Source: an uncultured Pelagibacteraceae bacterium
GTDB taxonomy: Bacteria; Pseudomonadota; Alphaproteobacteria; Pelagibacterales; Pelagibacteraceae
Length of the DNA stretch: 64,000 nucleotides
NCBI GenBank assembly: GCA_902617825.1
Contig: CACMYE010000002.1
Coordinates: forward strand, 1 to 64,000
Reading direction: 5' to 3'
Shown piece after piece: positions 30,529 through 40,307 of this stretch; positions within the stretch are counted from its first letter, which is position 1, and each line of letters starts with the position of its first letter. The translations under genes were made by a program, and so were the position numbers. The notes beneath the pieces were generated by a model, which saw nothing but the letters and a program-made list of their open reading frames with translations, searched no databases and was not told where the DNA came from.

Positions 30529-31304
30529 TGCTCATCTCATCGTGGAATGTTAATTCTGTCAGAGCAAGAATAGAAAATATCAAAAGCTATCTACTAAAAT
30601 ATAAACCTGATATTTTAATGATGCAGGAGATAAAAACTGAAGATATTAATTTCCCTTATGACGACTTTTCCTCAATGGATTATGAAAGTCATGTGTTTGG
30701 TCAAAAAAGCTATAATGGTGTTGCAATTATTTCAAAAAAAAAACTAACTAACATTAGAACAGATTTAATTAAGGATAAATTAAAGCAATCTAGAATTATT
30801 TCTGCTGAAGTTGAATATAAGAAAAAAACTATTCAATTAATAAATATTTATACTCCAAATGGAAATCCGGTCGATACAGAAAAATATGATTATAAAAAAA
30901 ATTGGATGGATCAATTAATCAAACAATTAAAATCCTTATCAAAGAAAAATTCTAACATAATTCTTGCTGGTGATTTTAATGTTATTCCTGCTGCAGAGGA
31001 TGTCTATAATGTAAAAAGTTTTGAAGATGATGCTTTGTATCGACTTGAAATTAGAAAAAAATTTAGAGAAATGTTAAATCTTGGATTTAGTGATGTTTAC
31101 CGACATTTTAATGAAGACAAAGAAGGCTATACCTTTTGGGATTATATGAGAGGTGCATGGCAAAAAAATAATGGGATGAGAATTGATCACTTTTTAGTAT
31201 CAAGCTCAATAATTGATAATATTAAAGGTATTAATATAAATAAAGACCCTCGTGGAAGAGAAAAACCTTCGGATCACACTCCAATTGAGATTAACCTAGC
31301 TTAA
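30528..31304 (+). CDS. xth: Exodeoxyribonuclease III
   Basis: SWNVNSVRAR, LMMQEIKTE, LAGDFNVIP, RIDHFLVS, PSDHTPIEI; start chosen at ATG 30528 overlapping erpA stop (TAATG). Confidence 0.94.
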   Translation: MLISSWNVNSVRARIENIKSYLLKYKPDILMMQEIKTEDINFPYDDFSSMDYESHVFGQKSYNGVAIISKKKLTNIRTDLIKDKLKQSRIISAEVEYKKKTIQLINIYTPNGNPVDTEKYDYKKNWMDQLIKQLKSLSKKNSNIILAGDFNVIPAAEDVYNVKSFEDDALYRLEIRKKFREMLNLGFSDVYRHFNEDKEGYTFWDYMRGAWQKNNGMRIDHFLVSSSIIDNIKGININKDPRGREKPSDHTPIEINLA

Positions 31305-32294
31305 AGATTTAATTTTATTAACCAATTCCTCATTAATATTTCTTGGACCTTTGTCTAATCTATTTTTATGTCTTCTCTCACCTGGAAGTCTTACTTCACC
31401 CATAGACTTCATTTTATCAAAAAATTCACCTGCATGTTTTTGCCAGTCTGTTCCTGATGTTTTATCTGGACTAATTGCTAAAATAAATTCACCACCACTA
31501 GGAGGACCACCATCATTGTTATCTTTAGCAGCTGTTTCAAAACTAAAATTATCACCAACGAGAGCACCAGCTAATAATTCTACCATCATAGCAATTGCAG
31601 AACCTTTATAACCACCAAAAGGAAGCAATACTCCACCATCGGCTATTTGTCCTGGATCAGTAGTTTCTTTACCATCTTTCGTAAGTCCTGTTCCTAATGG
31701 AACTTTGTGCCCTTCTCTTTTTGCTACTTGTACTTCTCCCATAGCCATTGAAGCAGTTGCCATATCATAAACTACTGGTGTCTTTCCAGGTCTAGGCCAT
31801 GCAAATGAAATTGGATTTGTTCCAAAAAGAGGTTTAATCGCACCAGCAGGTGCAACAGCAGGCTTATAAGAAGTACATGCAAAAGCAACTAAACCATCTT
31901 CAGCTAATTTTTCGGTTTCAGGCCACATAGCAGCCATATGATGTGAATTATTTATTGCTAAGACAGCAACACCATTTTCTTTAGCAGCTTTACTTAATTC
32001 TGGTAAGCTTTTATTTAATACCACAGGAGCTAAACAATTATTTCCTGCAACTTTAATTACAGATGGTGAAATTTTTTTAATTTCAGGTTTTCCTTTACCA
32101 TTTATTTTTCCACTTTTTAATCCTGAAACATAAGCTGGTAATCTAAATAAACCATGAGAAAGTGATCCATCTCTTTCTGCATTAGTTATTAATTCGGATA
32201 GGATTGATGCAGTATCATCATCACATCCATTTGCTAAAAGTGTTTTTTTAGCTAAATTATTAATTTCGTCTAAGGTTAATGAAACAGTGTTCAT
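31296..32294 (-). CDS. Malate/L-lactate dehydrogenase family oxidoreductase (Ldh_2)
   Basis: NNSHHMAAMWP, GTNPISFAWP, LPFGGYKGSAIAMMVELLAGAL, RLPGER motifs. Confidence 0.9.
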   Translation of the reverse strand: MNTVSLTLDEINNLAKKTLLANGCDDDTASILSELITNAERDGSLSHGLFRLPAYVSGLKSGKINGKGKPEIKKISPSVIKVAGNNCLAPVVLNKSLPELSKAAKENGVAVLAINNSHHMAAMWPETEKLAEDGLVAFACTSYKPAVAPAGAIKPLFGTNPISFAWPRPGKTPVVYDMATASMAMGEVQVAKREGHKVPLGTGLTKDGKETTDPGQIADGGVLLPFGGYKGSAIAMMVELLAGALVGDNFSFETAAKDNNDGGPPSGGEFILAISPDKTSGTDWQKHAGEFFDKMKSMGEVRLPGERRHKNRLDKGPRNINEELVNKIKSLS

Positions 32295-32692
32295 TATTTT
32301 GATTTACATTTCTTACATAAACCAAAAAATTCTAAATTGTATTTATTGTATTTCATCCCCGCCTGATCAGCAAAGTTTGATAAATATTTTGATAGTTTAG
32401 TATTACTTATTTCTGAAACTTTTTCACAACTTTCACATATTGAAAATGCTGTAGCCTTAGAAATTTGGCAGCTAGAATTCTGACATGCAATGAAGGCGTT
32501 TCTACTTTCAATTTTGTGGATTTTACCAATTTCAACTAATTTATCTAATGCCCTATAAACTTGTAATGGTGCATTGATGCCTTTTTTCTGTACATTAAAA
32601 AGAATTGAATATGCTTTTAACGGCTCAGGAGATTTATCAATCAAATCAAAAATAATTTTTTGGTTTTTTGAAAGATTGTGTTGTTTTTCCAT
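32294..32692 (-). CDS. zur: Fur family transcriptional regulator, probable Zur
   Basis: Fur-like winged helix (PLQVYRALDKLVEIGKIHKIESRNAFIAC), Cys pairs; adjacent to znuBC. Confidence 0.85.
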   Translation of the reverse strand: MEKQHNLSKNQKIIFDLIDKSPEPLKAYSILFNVQKKGINAPLQVYRALDKLVEIGKIHKIESRNAFIACQNSSCQISKATAFSICESCEKVSEISNTKLSKYLSNFADQAGMKYNKYNLEFFGLCKKCKSK

Positions 32693-32706
32693 TTTTAAAT
32701 TTCCTA

Positions 32707-33510
32707 TTAGTTTTTTAATTTAATCGATTGTTTAATTTTAAACAAAGATAATATGAATAATATTAACGCTGCTGCAATAATTGAAGGTCCGGAAGATGTA
32801 TTAAATTCTAGTGAAGAATATAGTCCTAAGATAACTGATAATAAGCCACCAATGATAGAGAATAGAACCATTTTCTGAGGACTATCAGAGATATTTCTAG
32901 CCATTGCTGCAGGTATTATTAACATTCCTGTAATCAATAATAATCCGACCATTTTGATTGAAATAGCAATTACAGCTGCCATTAATATTGTAAATATTGC
33001 TTTTGCTCTATCGGGGTTTAATCCCTCTGCCTCAGCTAATTCATAATTAACAGTTGATGCAAGCAAAGGTTTCCAAATTAATTTAAGTACAATTAAAATT
33101 AATGCTCCCCCCGACCAGATTACAAGTAAATCATCGGTCGTTACCGCTAATATATCGCCAAATAATAAACCCATAATATCAAATCTTATAAATGTTAAGA
33201 AACCAATAACTACTAATCCAACTGCTAATGATGAATGAGCTAAAAGCCCTAACAATGCATCACCTGGTAAATTAGTTCTTTTCTGAAGCTGAATTAATAT
33301 TAGTGCAATAACTGATGAAATTAAAAATACAGAAATAGCGATATTTAAATCAAATGTATAAGCCATTGTAACTCCAAGAAGAGCTGAGTGAGAAAGTGTA
33401 TCTCCAAAATAAGACAATCTTCTCCACACAACAAAACATCCAAGTGGACCAGTTACAAATGCTATTCCAATACCTGCAACTAGTGCTCTTATAAAAAAAT
33501 CATCAAACAT
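32707..33510 (-). CDS. znuB: Zinc ABC transporter permease ZnuB
   Basis: GPLGCFVVWRRLSYFGDTLSHSALLGV, KMVGLLLITGMLIIPAAMAR. Confidence 0.93.
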   Translation of the reverse strand: MFDDFFIRALVAGIGIAFVTGPLGCFVVWRRLSYFGDTLSHSALLGVTMAYTFDLNIAISVFLISSVIALILIQLQKRTNLPGDALLGLLAHSSLAVGLVVIGFLTFIRFDIMGLLFGDILAVTTDDLLVIWSGGALILIVLKLIWKPLLASTVNYELAEAEGLNPDRAKAIFTILMAAVIAISIKMVGLLLITGMLIIPAAMARNISDSPQKMVLFSIIGGLLSVILGLYSSLEFNTSSGPSIIAAALILFILSLFKIKQSIKLKN

Positions 33511-34256
33511 TAATTTTTCTTTATTTCCCCTTCATCGGAATGAACATGATCATGCTTATGCTCGTATGTTGTTAAAATTTGAGAAGCTTTTTCACCAAAC
33601 AAAGCTTTATATTCATTATTTTTTGCTACATCTATTGGTGAGCCTGAACAACAAACATGACCATTTAAACAAACTACGTAATCAGTTGCTGTCATCACCA
33701 TATGCAGATCATGAGAGATTAATAATATTCCACAATTTAAAGTATCAGATATTTTTTTAATTAATTTATACAAATCAATCTCACCTGTATAATCAACTCC
33801 CTGCACTGGTTCATCTAACACTAATAATTCTGGTTTTTTAGAAATTGCTCTTGCAATTAAAACTCTTTGAAATTCTCCACCTGATAAACTACCTAAATTT
33901 TTGTTTTTAAGATGAATTACGCCTGTTAATGATAGTGCTTCATCAATAGCACTATCTTCTATAGTTTCTGTTAAAAGCATAAAATCATAAACTCTAATAG
34001 GTAAAGTCCAATCAATTGAAATTTTTTGGGGAACATAACCAACTTTGGTTGTATATTTTTCAACAGTCCCCTCAATATTTTTATAAATTCCTAAAGCGAT
34101 TTTAGCAGTGGTACTTTTACCAGAACCATTTGGTCCGATGAGAGTTACTATCTTGCCCTTTTCAACCGTAAGAGAAACGCCCTCGACTAACCATTTTTCG
34201 CTTTGACGAAAACCAGCATTATTTAATTTAACTAAAATATTATTATTAGAATTCAT
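33510..34256 (-). CDS. znuC: Zinc ABC transporter ATP-binding protein ZnuC
   Basis: GPNGSGKSTTAKIALG, LSGGEFQRVLIARA, VLDEPVQGVD; His-rich C-terminus EHKHDHVHSDE. Confidence 0.93.
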   Translation of the reverse strand: MNSNNNILVKLNNAGFRQSEKWLVEGVSLTVEKGKIVTLIGPNGSGKSTTAKIALGIYKNIEGTVEKYTTKVGYVPQKISIDWTLPIRVYDFMLLTETIEDSAIDEALSLTGVIHLKNKNLGSLSGGEFQRVLIARAISKKPELLVLDEPVQGVDYTGEIDLYKLIKKISDTLNCGILLISHDLHMVMTATDYVVCLNGHVCCSGSPIDVAKNNEYKALFGEKASQILTTYEHKHDHVHSDEGEIKKN

Positions 34257-34275
34257 TTAACCCTTGACTTGTAAA

Positions 34276-34308
34276 TGTTATATTATTACATAGTGTTATA
34301 TTATAACA
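34276..34308. promoter_or_regulatory. Two tandem putative Zur boxes in znuC/znuA divergent promoter
   Basis: TGTTATATTATAACA (34294-34308, arms perfectly palindromic about a central base) and TGTTATATTATTACA (34276-34290, one mismatch), 18 bp apart start to start. Confidence 0.75.
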
Positions 34309-34327
34309 ACCAATTAATAGTGTATTT

Positions 34328-35302
34328 ATGAAAAATTTAAAAAAACTGCCAATAATCATATCCATTTTATCTTTATTTACTTTTTTTGTACCAGCTAATG
34401 CTGATATTAAAGTAGTTGCCTCAATTAAACCAATACATTCGTTAGCTAGTTACCTTATGAATGGAGTGGCTAAACCTGATTTAATTATAGATGGATATGC
34501 ATCTCCACACGGATTTGCGATGAAGCCATCTCATGCAAAGATGTTACAAAATGCTGATTTAATTTTTTGGGTTGGTGAAGATGTGGAAAATTTTCTAGAA
34601 AAGCCATTAGGATCAATTGCTAAAAAAGCAGAAAAAATTGAATTAATGCAAATAATGGGACTTCAAGTTTTAAAGTTTAGAGAAAGAAATATTTTTGATG
34701 ATCACGATGATCATGGACATGATGATCATGATAAAAAGGAAGATCATGACTCACATGCTAAAAAGGAAGATCACGATGATCATGAAAGACAAGCACACGG
34801 TGAATTTGATCCACACATTTGGTTAGATCCAATTAATGCAAAGGTAATATTAAATGAAATGGTTGAGCATTTAATTGAAAATGATCCAAAAAATGAGGCT
34901 AAATATAAAAGTAATTTAGATGAAGCTTTAAAGGATATAGATAAGCTTACAATTGATGTAATGACTGAATTAAGTAACAGTGTTTCCTCGATCGTATTTC
35001 ATGATGCTTATCAATATTTTGAAAAGAGATTTAACGTAAATATTTTAGGTGCTTTTACAGTTAATACTGATGTAATGCCTGGAGCTGAGCAATTAGCGGA
35101 AATTAGAGAAATAATCGAACACGATAAAGTTGCATGTGTATTTTCAGAACCACAATTTAATCCTGATATAATTAAAGCTGTAGCAAAAGATATGAATATA
35201 AAAACTGGTGTAATTGATCCATTAGGAGCAACATTAAATCCAGGTAAAGATTTATATTTTTCTTTGATTAAAAATATGTCAGCATCATTTAAAGGTTGCT
35301 AA
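34328..35302 (+). CDS. znuA: Zinc ABC transporter substrate-binding protein ZnuA
   Basis: VVASIKPIHSLASYLM, His/Asp-rich loop DDHDDHGHDDHDKKEDHDSH, FDPHIWLDPINAK. Confidence 0.95.
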   Translation: MKNLKKLPIIISILSLFTFFVPANADIKVVASIKPIHSLASYLMNGVAKPDLIIDGYASPHGFAMKPSHAKMLQNADLIFWVGEDVENFLEKPLGSIAKKAEKIELMQIMGLQVLKFRERNIFDDHDDHGHDDHDKKEDHDSHAKKEDHDDHERQAHGEFDPHIWLDPINAKVILNEMVEHLIENDPKNEAKYKSNLDEALKDIDKLTIDVMTELSNSVSSIVFHDAYQYFEKRFNVNILGAFTVNTDVMPGAEQLAEIREIIEHDKVACVFSEPQFNPDIIKAVAKDMNIKTGVIDPLGATLNPGKDLYFSLIKNMSASFKGC

Positions 35303-35303
35303 T
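35255..35303 (+). repeat. 49-bp direct repeat, copy 1 (3' end of znuA including stop)
   Basis: tatttttctttgattaaaaatatgtcagcatcatttaaaggttgctaat, exact match to 36029-36077. Confidence 0.97.
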
Positions 35304-35408
35304 ACTACTTCATATTTCTATATTAAACACTTTAGGAATATTAATTAAAGCAATACGACAAATATAATTTAGTATTTTTCGGCATGCAAAAAAAGTAGCT
35401 CTAGACAA

Positions 35409-36002
35409 ATGAAAATTGAATATTATTTCAGTATCTTGTCTCCCTTTGCCTATCTGGGAGCTGATAGATTTACAAAAATAGTAAGCAAATATAATTTAGA
35501 GGTTATAGAAAAACCGCTTGATTTAGTTGGTGAAATTTTTCCAAATACTGGAGGATTGCCAGTTCCCAAAAGACACCCTGCTAGACAAAAATATAGACTT
35601 GTAGAGCTGACAAGAATTTCAAACAAACTAGGTCTACCATTTAATAAACAGCCAAAGTTTTTTCCACCAAAAGATCCACATGTAGCAGCAAAATTTTTAA
35701 TAGCCTCAAATAAAATGGGAAATAAACTTCATTTTGGAAATGAATGTTTAAAATATTTGTGGTCGATGGATAAAGATATTTCAGATCACACTATACTTCA
35801 GGAAATTTGTGAAAAGTTAAATTTAAATTTTGAAGATATGAAGAAATTAGCTTTAACTGATGAAATAAACTTGGAGTATCAAAAAAATTCAAAAGACGCA
35901 GTTGATCACGACGTATTTGGATCTCCTTCTTATGTCTTAAATAATGAGATTTTTTGGGGTCAAGATCGATTAGATTATCTTGAAGATGTATTAAAAAAAT
36001 AA
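35409..36002 (+). CDS. DsbA-family 2-hydroxychromene-2-carboxylate isomerase-like protein
   Basis: MKIEYYFSILSPFAYLG start, VFGSPSYVLNNEIFWGQDRLDYLE end typical of HCCA isomerase/kappa-GST-like proteins. Confidence 0.85.
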   Translation: MKIEYYFSILSPFAYLGADRFTKIVSKYNLEVIEKPLDLVGEIFPNTGGLPVPKRHPARQKYRLVELTRISNKLGLPFNKQPKFFPPKDPHVAAKFLIASNKMGNKLHFGNECLKYLWSMDKDISDHTILQEICEKLNLNFEDMKKLALTDEINLEYQKNSKDAVDHDVFGSPSYVLNNEIFWGQDRLDYLEDVLKK

Positions 36003-36028
36003 TTTAAAATTGCAATTTCATATATCTT

Positions 36029-36077
36029 TATTTTTCTTTGATTAAAAATATGTCAGCATCATTTAAAGGTTGCTAAT
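36029..36077 (+). repeat. 49-bp direct repeat, copy 2 (orphan copy of znuA 3' end)
   Basis: Exact match to 35255-35303; encodes the same C-terminal tail ...FSLIKNMSASFKGC*, without the rest of znuA. Confidence 0.97.
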
Positions 36078-36184
36078 TTGTTAGTTTATTCAAAGTATTA
36101 ATTAAAATTAATTTTAACAAATCTTTAATATGATATTACTGTTTATTAAAACGATAATAGACTTAAAAAATATTAAGGAGAAAA

Positions 36185-36424
36185 ATGACTACAAATATCA
36201 GAGTATTAAAATGGACAAGTACAGTATTAACACTTTTAGGTATATTAACTTTTTATTTGGATTACTATCCTTACAGCATGATACCACACAGCTTAGGTAT
36301 AATTGGTTGGACAATTGTTGGCACTATTACAAAGGATAAACCATTATTAACAAATTTTTCTTTACAAATACCGATAATGATAGCAGGTATAATTAAATAC
36401 TCTTATACAACAGGAATATTTTAG
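36185..36424 (+). CDS. Small membrane protein, hypothetical
   Basis: 79 aa, hydrophobic segments, preceded by AAGGAG at good spacing. Confidence 0.7.
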   Translation: MTTNIRVLKWTSTVLTLLGILTFYLDYYPYSMIPHSLGIIGWTIVGTITKDKPLLTNFSLQIPIMIAGIIKYSYTTGIF

Positions 36425-37557
36425 CTTACTTGGTATCCATTTGACCAAACATTTTTTACAACAGGTAAATTTTGGTAAATTTTAAACCTTACTAAATCTG
36501 CTCTTTTGTTATTGTCAATTAAACCTCTATCATTTAAATTTGTAGCTAAAGATGGAGCGTGACTAGCTGCTGCAAATGCTTTCGGAAGATTATCAATTTC
36601 TAAACCCCATTTAGTAACAGAAATAATTAATGAGGATGGAATATAATCTGAGCTTAAAATATCTAGACAATCATTTTCTAAAAGCTCTTTTGCTGATATA
36701 TTACCAGAGTGTGAGCCACCTCTCATTAAATTAGGAGAACCCATCATAATTTTAATATCATATTCCTTTGAAGTCTTGGCTGCTTCTAATGTTGTTGGAA
36801 ATTCAGCTAACTTTACACCATATTTATTTGAGTTATGTACGTCATTTTTTGTAGTATCGTCATGACTAGCTAAAATACAATCATATGAGGATTTAAATTC
36901 TAGAATTCTATCTATGTGTTTCTTGCTATTTTTTTTTTGGAGATTTTTTAAGTGATCAAAATGAATTTCCATTTCATTTTCTGTCATACCATGTTTAATT
37001 GATAGGTATTCTTTATACTTATCTATAACTCTAAATTGCCGCTGACCTGGTGTATGATCCATAATACTAATCAGTTTTACATCGTGAGTTTCATTGTATT
37101 CATCTAATTCATCAATCAAATTCTCTGAACATGTTTCGGCTCTTAAATGTATTTTATGATCAATCTTGAGAATATTATCCTTTTTAAAATTTGAAATTAT
37201 ATCTGAACAGTTTTTTGCATATTTTTTATATTTTCCTGTTTTTTCAATAGAGCCAACTCTCAATGCGTCAAAAACTGTAGTTATTCCAACAGATGCTAAT
37301 TCTCTATCATGAGATAAAATTGCATTTTCTACTGGAAATGAAACTTTAGGTCTTGGTGTCATGTGTCTTTCAAGATTGTCAGTATGTAATTCAACCAATC
37401 CTGGAGAGATGTAATCTTTTTCGCAGTCTATTGAAGTTTTGTTATTAGTTAATCCACTACTTATATCGATAATCTTGTTATCTTTTATCCTTATATGACC
37501 ATGAATAATCTCATCCTTTTTAATTATCATGGCATTATTTAAAATATATTCATGCAT
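36421..37557 (-). CDS. phnM: Alpha-D-ribose 1-methylphosphonate 5-triphosphate diphosphatase PhnM
   Basis: SPGLVELHTDNLERHMTPRPKVSFP, SIMDHTPGQRQFR, SHDDTT, SSDYIPSSL; start at ATG 37557 preferred over TTG 37560. Confidence 0.95.
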   Translation of the reverse strand: MHEYILNNAMIIKKDEIIHGHIRIKDNKIIDISSGLTNNKTSIDCEKDYISPGLVELHTDNLERHMTPRPKVSFPVENAILSHDRELASVGITTVFDALRVGSIEKTGKYKKYAKNCSDIISNFKKDNILKIDHKIHLRAETCSENLIDELDEYNETHDVKLISIMDHTPGQRQFRVIDKYKEYLSIKHGMTENEMEIHFDHLKNLQKKNSKKHIDRILEFKSSYDCILASHDDTTKNDVHNSNKYGVKLAEFPTTLEAAKTSKEYDIKIMMGSPNLMRGGSHSGNISAKELLENDCLDILSSDYIPSSLIISVTKWGLEIDNLPKAFAAASHAPSLATNLNDRGLIDNNKRADLVRFKIYQNLPVVKNVWSNGYQVS

Positions 37558-37632
37558 CAATTTTTATTACACATGAATTGTTACAAATATTTTAAATTAG
37601 AGAAAATTTATATAAGTATTATAAGTTGAATT

Positions 37633-38346
37633 ATGAAAAAATATTCTAGATTTGCAATTTATTACGCCCCTCCAAAAGGAAGCGTTCTAGAAGAATTTGG
37701 CAAATATTGGTTTGGTTGGGATCCCCTTGTCGCAAAATTTATAAATAATAAGCAAAGAATTAATTATCTAAACAGATTTGGAATAAAAAACTTAAAAAGC
37801 ATAGATAATAATATTTTAATGGCAAAAAAATATGGATTTCATGGGACACTTATACCTCCTTTTAAACTAAACAATAATTATAATAGAAAAAAATTATTTA
37901 AAAAAATTGAGGATGTAGCTAAAAAATATAAAAAATTTAATTTTTATAAATTTAAATTAAAAAAAATTGACAATTTTTATGCTTTTGTACAATCTAAAAA
38001 GAATAATAACATTAATAAGTTATCAAATAGACTTGTTAGAGAGTTATTTAAATTTAGGTCACCTCTTACAAAAAAAGAAATTGATAGAAGAAATCCCTCT
38101 AAACTAAGTAAATTACAATTAAGTATTTTATATAAATGGGGATATCCCTATTTAATGTCAGAATTTAATTTTCACATGACCCTTGCATCTGAGGTATCAG
38201 GAAACAAATTGTACTTTGAATTAAAAAAAATCGAAAAAAACAAAGAAATTATCTTAAATGAAACAAATGATTTTGATAAAATATATATATTTGGTGAAAA
38301 CCAAAAAGGAATGTTTGAGAATTTAGAAAATTTTTCACTCAGCTAA
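37633..38346 (+). CDS. DUF1045 family phosphonate-metabolism-associated protein (2H phosphoesterase-like)
   Basis: SRFAIYYAPPKGSVLEEFGKYWFGWDP, GFHGTLIPPF and FHMTLA (paired HxT motifs); within phn cluster. Confidence 0.85.
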   Translation: MKKYSRFAIYYAPPKGSVLEEFGKYWFGWDPLVAKFINNKQRINYLNRFGIKNLKSIDNNILMAKKYGFHGTLIPPFKLNNNYNRKKLFKKIEDVAKKYKKFNFYKFKLKKIDNFYAFVQSKKNNNINKLSNRLVRELFKFRSPLTKKEIDRRNPSKLSKLQLSILYKWGYPYLMSEFNFHMTLASEVSGNKLYFELKKIEKNKEIILNETNDFDKIYIFGENQKGMFENLENFSLS

Positions 38347-38871
38347 AATTATTTTTTTTAATTTATTTGTACCTATAGATATTGATTTATTATTGATTAT
38401 TGTAATTGTATTTTTTGGAAGTAAATTAATTTTTCTTTTTATCCTTTTAATAATTGATTTTTTGTCTTCTCTTGCTCGATTTACGAGTCTCCTTTTTATA
38501 ATTGTTGATGAGGCAGTAATGTTTATTATTTTTACGTTATTAACCTTTTTTTTTATTTTAAAAAGTATTTTTCTAGAACCATTAAAAATTACTTTTTTAC
38601 CTTGCTTAATTTTCTTTATTTCTTTGAACGGAATACCGTATGAAAAACCATGAGCTTTCCAGTAGATGAAGAAAAATTTTTTTGAAATTTTATCTTCAAA
38701 ATTTTTAATTGATATACTGTAATGATCTTCATTTTTAATATCTTTTTTCCTGGTAATGTACCTTTTAACCAAAATGGAATTAGGAATTTTATTTATTACT
38801 TTTTTTAATAATGTATCTTTTCCTGAGCCGGATGGTCCAACGACTACAAAAAGCTGACCGTTAGTTTGCAT
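38335..38871 (-). CDS. phnN: Ribose 1,5-bisphosphate phosphokinase PhnN
   Basis: FVVVGPSGSGKDTLL, guanylate-kinase-like; 11-nt overlap with phnL. Confidence 0.9.
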   Translation of the reverse strand: MQTNGQLFVVVGPSGSGKDTLLKKVINKIPNSILVKRYITRKKDIKNEDHYSISIKNFEDKISKKFFFIYWKAHGFSYGIPFKEIKKIKQGKKVIFNGSRKILFKIKKKVNNVKIINITASSTIIKRRLVNRAREDKKSIIKRIKRKINLLPKNTITIINNKSISIGTNKLKKIILAE

Positions 38872-39538
38872 GTGATATTTTTGTAATATCTATTTCTCTA
38901 GCATTTAAATATTTACGTGAAGATTCATCATGAAAAATACCAATTATTGAAGATCCTTTATCTTTTTTTTCATTAATCAAATTCAAAACAATATCTTTGT
39001 TAACATTGTCCAAGCTAGCGGTTGGTTCATCTAGTAGCAAGCATGGATAATTTCTAATCAATCCCCTAGCAACATTTACTCTCTGTTGCTCACCTCCTGA
39101 AAAAGTAAGTGGCGATAAATTCCATAAATTCTTATCGATATTAAGATCTAGTAAAATTTTTTCAGCTCTTTCACGAACTTCCTCTTGATCAAAATTTATT
39201 TCTAATAATGGCTCCATAACAATTTCAATTGTAGGAACACGAGGTATCACTCTTAGAAATTGACTAACATATCCTATTGTATTTTTTCTAAGTTCAATAA
39301 TATTTCTAGGATATTTATGATCTATTTTGTAATTATTAATTTTAATTTCTCCCGATTGAAAAAAATAATTTCCATAAATCATTTTTAAAATACTAGATTT
39401 TCCAACACCTGATGGTCCTGTCAAAGCTACAATTTCTCCAGGATTAATTTTCAAATTCAAATTTTTAAAAACTGATATATTTGTTCTTCCTTGATTATGA
39501 AGTGTAAATTTTTTTGTAATATTATTAAGTTCAATCAT
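38861..39538 (-). CDS. phnL: C-P lyase subunit PhnL (ABC ATPase-like)
   Basis: GPSGVGKSSILKMIYGNYFFQSGEI, FSGGEQQRVNVARGLI; operon context. Confidence 0.93.
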   Translation of the reverse strand: MIELNNITKKFTLHNQGRTNISVFKNLNLKINPGEIVALTGPSGVGKSSILKMIYGNYFFQSGEIKINNYKIDHKYPRNIIELRKNTIGYVSQFLRVIPRVPTIEIVMEPLLEINFDQEEVRERAEKILLDLNIDKNLWNLSPLTFSGGEQQRVNVARGLIRNYPCLLLDEPTASLDNVNKDIVLNLINEKKDKGSSIIGIFHDESSRKYLNAREIDITKISHAN

Positions 39539-39539
39539 T

Positions 39540-40307
39540 TTAAACCTGAAGTACTGAGCTGACTAATAACTGAGTATAAGAATGTTGTGGATCATCTAAT
39601 ACCTGATCGCAAAGTCCAGACTCAACAGCCTCACCATTTTTCATCACAATAATTTTATCAGCTAACAATCTAATAACTGCAAGATCGTGAGAAACAATGA
39701 CAACTGATAAATGTAATTCTCTAACTAATTTTCTTAACAAATCTAAAATTTTTGCTTGAACAGAAACATCAAGTCCTCCTGTTGGTTCATCCATGAAAAT
39801 TATTTTAGGACTCGTAACCAAGTTTTTTGCTATTTGTAATCTCTGTAACATTCCACCAGAAAATGTTCTTGGAAAATCATCTACCCTACTTTTATCGATT
39901 TCCACTTTATCTAACCATTTAAAAATAGTTTGCCTAATGTTTCCATAATTTCTTTGTCCAATAGACATTAATCTTTCACTAATATTTCCGCCAGCACTTA
40001 CGTCCAATCTTAAACCATCTCTAGGATTTTGGTGAACAAAAGCTAATTCAGTTCTTATCAATAATCTTTTCAATGACTCTGATATTTCTAAGAAATTAAT
40101 AATTTCATTATCTTTATTAATTAGGATTTTTCCACGATCAGGGTTCAGATTTCCCGATATTGAATTTATAAAAGTTGTTTTTCCTGAGCCAGACTCTCCT
40201 ACTACTCCTACGACTTCACCTGGATACAATGTCATATTCATATTTTTACATCCAACTTGATCGCCATAATATTTATTTAAATTTTGAACAGATAAAATTG
40301 GTTCCAT
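39540..40307 (-). CDS. phnK: C-P lyase subunit PhnK (ABC ATPase-like)
   Basis: GESGSGKTTFINSISG, FSGGMLQRLQIAKNLV, FMDEPTGGLDVSVQAKILDLLR; between phnL and phnJ. Confidence 0.93.
   Translation of the reverse strand: MEPILSVQNLNKYYGDQVGCKNMNMTLYPGEVVGVVGESGSGKTTFINSISGNLNPDRGKILINKDNEIINFLEISESLKRLLIRTELAFVHQNPRDGLRLDVSAGGNISERLMSIGQRNYGNIRQTIFKWLDKVEIDKSRVDDFPRTFSGGMLQRLQIAKNLVTSPKIIFMDEPTGGLDVSVQAKILDLLRKLVRELHLSVVIVSHDLAVIRLLADKIIVMKNGEAVESGLCDQVLDDPQHSYTQLLVSSVLQV

Noticed and set aside
34699-34800. Repetitive GATCATGA-type tract in znuA
   Set aside because: Explained by the His/Asp-rich metal-binding loop typical of ZnuA; not a separate repeat element.
37568-37590. Pho-box-like TGTAACA...TGTAATA upstream of phnM
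   Set aside because: Half-site spacing is 14 bp rather than 11, so it does not fit the register of the other candidates.
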